A DNA stretch of 64,000 bases from the NCBI GenBank assembly GCA_023418925.1, contig JAEZYS010000003.1, positions 310,001 through 374,000 on the forward strand, in the 5' to 3' direction. Below are positions 62,205 to 64,000 of the stretch, one piece after another (within the stretch, counting starts at the first letter, position 1; every line of letters begins with the position of its first letter). Under the pieces are notes generated by a model, which was not told the DNA's origin, did no database searches, and worked only from the letters and a program-made list of their open reading frames with translations. This stretch comes from Bacillota bacterium. Lineage in GTDB: Bacteria; Bacillota; Clostridia; Oscillospirales; Ruminococcaceae. The translations under genes were made by a program, and so were the position numbers.

Positions 62205-63003
62205 GGATATTACAATCGGACAGTATTTCCCTGGAAAGTCAATTATACACAGGCTTGATCCTAGAATTAAGATAATCATTACAGCTTTCTTTATTACAAT
62301 GCTGTTTGCGGCAACTGGGTTTATTGGTCTAGGCATAGGTATTGTTTTTCTTTTTGTTTCGTTTATGATTTCAGGCATTCCCTTTAAAATGATGCTCAAG
62401 AGCCTTAAACCAATTGTTCCAATCATTGTTTTTACGGCTGTGCTGAACCTTTTCTTTATTGAAGGAGCAATTATATTTAAGTTCTGGATATTCAAAATTA
62501 CAGACGCGGGAATTACAACATCGTTGTTTATGATAATAAGAATTATAGCACTTATCATGGGTACGACCTTGCTGACATACACTACCTCCCCGATTACTCT
62601 TACAGACGCTATTGAAAGGCTGCTTTCTCCTTTGAAGAAGATAAAGCTTCCTGTTCATGAGCTTGCTATGATGATGACTATTGCTTTAAGATTCATTCCT
62701 ACTCTTATTGAAGAAACAGACAAGATTATGTCTGCTCAGAAGGCAAGGGGAGCTGATATGGAGAGCGGTGGTCTAATGCAGAGGGCAAAAGCTCTTGTTC
62801 CTATACTAATACCTCTTTTCGTATCTGCATTCAGGAGAGCAGAGGAACTTGCACTCGCTATGGAGTGCCGTTGTTACAGGGGTGGTGAAGGAAGAACACG
62901 TTTAAGACAGCTGAAATCTATGGGTAAGGATTACGTTGCACTTGGTATTTCTGTTTTATTCCTTAACGGTGTTCTCTTAATAAATCTGTTTACAGGTATT
63001 TGA
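62197..63003 (+). CDS. ecfT: ECF transporter transmembrane subunit EcfT
   Basis: 268 residues from the ATG at 62197, which has GGAGG 7 bp upstream and overlaps the ecfA2 stop by 8 bp. A frame open back to 62116 is inside ecfA2. IGQYFPGKSIIHRLDPRIK is the family N-terminus. Five or six membrane segments. The two coupling Ala-Arg motifs appear as QKARGAD and ECRCYRGGEGR. It connects the two ATPases to exchangeable S-components. Confidence 0.95.
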   Translation: MLKDITIGQYFPGKSIIHRLDPRIKIIITAFFITMLFAATGFIGLGIGIVFLFVSFMISGIPFKMMLKSLKPIVPIIVFTAVLNLFFIEGAIIFKFWIFKITDAGITTSLFMIIRIIALIMGTTLLTYTTSPITLTDAIERLLSPLKKIKLPVHELAMMMTIALRFIPTLIEETDKIMSAQKARGADMESGGLMQRAKALVPILIPLFVSAFRRAEELALAMECRCYRGGEGRTRLRQLKSMGKDYVALGISVLFLNGVLLINLFTGI

Positions 63004-63018
63004 GGAAACTGAATAAAT

Positions 63019-63753
63019 ATGCGCAATTTAAAAGTATTTATGTCCTACAGGGGAACAAGGTATCATGGTTTTCAGAGGCAGGAAAATGCTGTAGGAATAC
63101 AAAATATCCTTGAGGAAAAGCTATCATGTATAACTAACTCACAAGTTAATATTGCAGGGTGTTCAAGAACAGATACGGGTGTTCATGCAAATGTATACTG
63201 TTTTTCATTCATGACTGAACACTCCATTCCCTGCAACAATATTGTAAGGGCAATGAATTCTGTACTTCCTGATGATATTTCAATCCAGTCCTGTGAAGAA
63301 GCGCCTGAGGATTTTCATGCAAGATATTCATGCAAGGGAAAGGAATATGTATACCTTGTTTCTAACAGGGCAACAAAGGATCCGTTCAAAGCAGATCTTG
63401 CACTGCATTATCCTTATGCTATGGATGTAACAATGCTTGACAGGGCGGGGAAGTATTATATAGGCACACATGACTTTGAATCTTTCTGCGGAACAAACAA
63501 CAAGAAAGAAAACAGTGTCCGCACAATATATGATTTCAGCGTAAAAAAAGCTGATGATACAGTTATATTTACTGTAAGCGGTGACGGCTTTTTATATAAC
63601 ATGGTAAGAATTATGGTTGGTACGCTTATTTTTGTGAATGAAGGTAAAATAAAGTCTGACAGCATACCGGATATTATTGATGCAAAGAACAGGGCGGCGG
63701 CAGGAAAGACTGCGCAGGCTCATGGATTGTATCTTAATAAATTGTTTTATTAA
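63019..63753 (+). CDS. truA: tRNA pseudouridine synthase A
   Basis: 244 residues. Catalytic Asp in CSRTDTGVHA, with YRGTRYHGFQRQ at the N-terminus and GDGFLYNMVRIMVGTLI near the C-terminus. It makes pseudouridine at positions 38-40 of tRNAs. It lies 15 bp after ecfT, the common Firmicute order ecfA1-ecfA2-ecfT-truA. Confidence 0.96.
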   Translation: MRNLKVFMSYRGTRYHGFQRQENAVGIQNILEEKLSCITNSQVNIAGCSRTDTGVHANVYCFSFMTEHSIPCNNIVRAMNSVLPDDISIQSCEEAPEDFHARYSCKGKEYVYLVSNRATKDPFKADLALHYPYAMDVTMLDRAGKYYIGTHDFESFCGTNNKKENSVRTIYDFSVKKADDTVIFTVSGDGFLYNMVRIMVGTLIFVNEGKIKSDSIPDIIDAKNRAAAGKTAQAHGLYLNKLFY

Positions 63754-63784
63754 TTTAAATAATACAGAAAGGATGGTCTGAACT

Positions 63785-64000
63785 ATGGCAGTAACAGATA
63801 TTTCGGATATAAGAAAAAGGCGCAGGTCCAAAAAATTTCAACGGTTTCTTAATAAGATGATTATTATTCTTGCTGCAGTTCTTGCTGTTCTTATTATATA
63901 TGTTACTAAGGATAAGTGGTATCCTTATCTTGATGGTATTCTTACAAAAATACCTGTTCCTGAATCTACAGGAGAGCTTGCAGAGGGGTATTTCCCAATA
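63785..64000 (+). CDS. membrane-anchored protein, N-terminal part (DUF5711-like)
   Basis: The first 72 codons, open to the window edge. AGAAAGGATGG lies upstream of the ATG. A basic stretch (IRKRRRSKKFQRFLNK) precedes one membrane segment (~26-41), and an extracytoplasmic part begins after it. The layout resembles DUF5711 proteins of Clostridia, which have a membrane anchor and a beta-propeller-like outer domain. That assignment rests on 72 residues only. Confidence 0.5.
   Translation, partial: MAVTDISDIRKRRRSKKFQRFLNKMIIILAAVLAVLIIYVTKDKWYPYLDGILTKIPVPESTGELAEGYFPI

Overview
The window looks like chromosomal DNA from an A+T-rich, anaerobic, spore-forming Firmicute of the class Clostridia, most likely a Ruminococcus-like member of the Oscillospiraceae. 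The sporulation proteins SpmA and SpmB, a SpoVB-like flippase fragment, a SpoIIQ-like LytM protein, an AdhE/Rex fermentation pair, an ECF transporter core and an AbrB-type regulator support this. The genus is inference. Genes carry clear Shine-Dalgarno sites, and many promoters are near-consensus sigma-A type with a 17-bp spacer.

Layout. 1-5.8 kb: the end of a MATE-fold flippase, an HD-GYP protein, an AbrB-type regulator, spmAB, tRNA-Lys and a zinc-ribbon membrane protein. 5.8-13 kb: a large low-complexity flavodoxin-like protein, a LytM protein, and a four-gene minus-strand unit (response regulator, ABC ATPase, permease, histidine kinase). A 110-bp MITE-like element with a CTAA target duplication is inserted in the 3' end of the kinase gene. 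13-23 kb: an SGNH lipoprotein, queH, a DtxR-type regulator, a Nudix hydrolase, a CorC-type protein, an AIM24 protein, glyQS, a TIM-barrel protein and secDF. 23-32 kb: rlmB, then a 935-residue protein with the fold of a P-type ATPase but without its catalytic motifs, feoB, a DUF6062 protein, a DNA glycosylase, a tautomerase and a phosphoesterase. 32-38 kb: a D,D-carboxypeptidase, a Tyr/Asn-rich secreted repeat protein and several unknowns.

38-48 kb is metabolic: adhE with a perfect Rex operator, rex, and icd and aconitase, which form the citrate-to-2-oxoglutarate branch. A eukaryotic-type HisA and ahcY follow. 48-53 kb: a rhomboid protease, a gene-free block of stacked palindromes, a VOC protein, rodA, fhs and a GGDEF cyclase. 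53-64 kb is a plus-strand run: cdd, ruvC-ruvA-phosphodiesterase-like-ruvB, glmM, an rRNA methyltransferase, a LOR protein, ecfA1-ecfA2-ecfT, truA and the start of a membrane-anchored protein.

Four things stand out. First, a dispersed intergenic element (a short hairpin, then a longer stem, then the Shine-Dalgarno of the next gene) occurs at least six times on both strands, ahead of glyQS, the rhomboid gene, rodA, the methyltransferase gene, the LOR gene and ecfA1. A look-alike with a different sequence but the same pairing lies ahead of cdd. Second, the pseudo-P-type ATPase. Third, the MITE that rewrites the C-terminus of the histidine kinase. Fourth, the aromatic-repeat secreted protein. I see no CRISPR array, prophage or complete insertion sequence.
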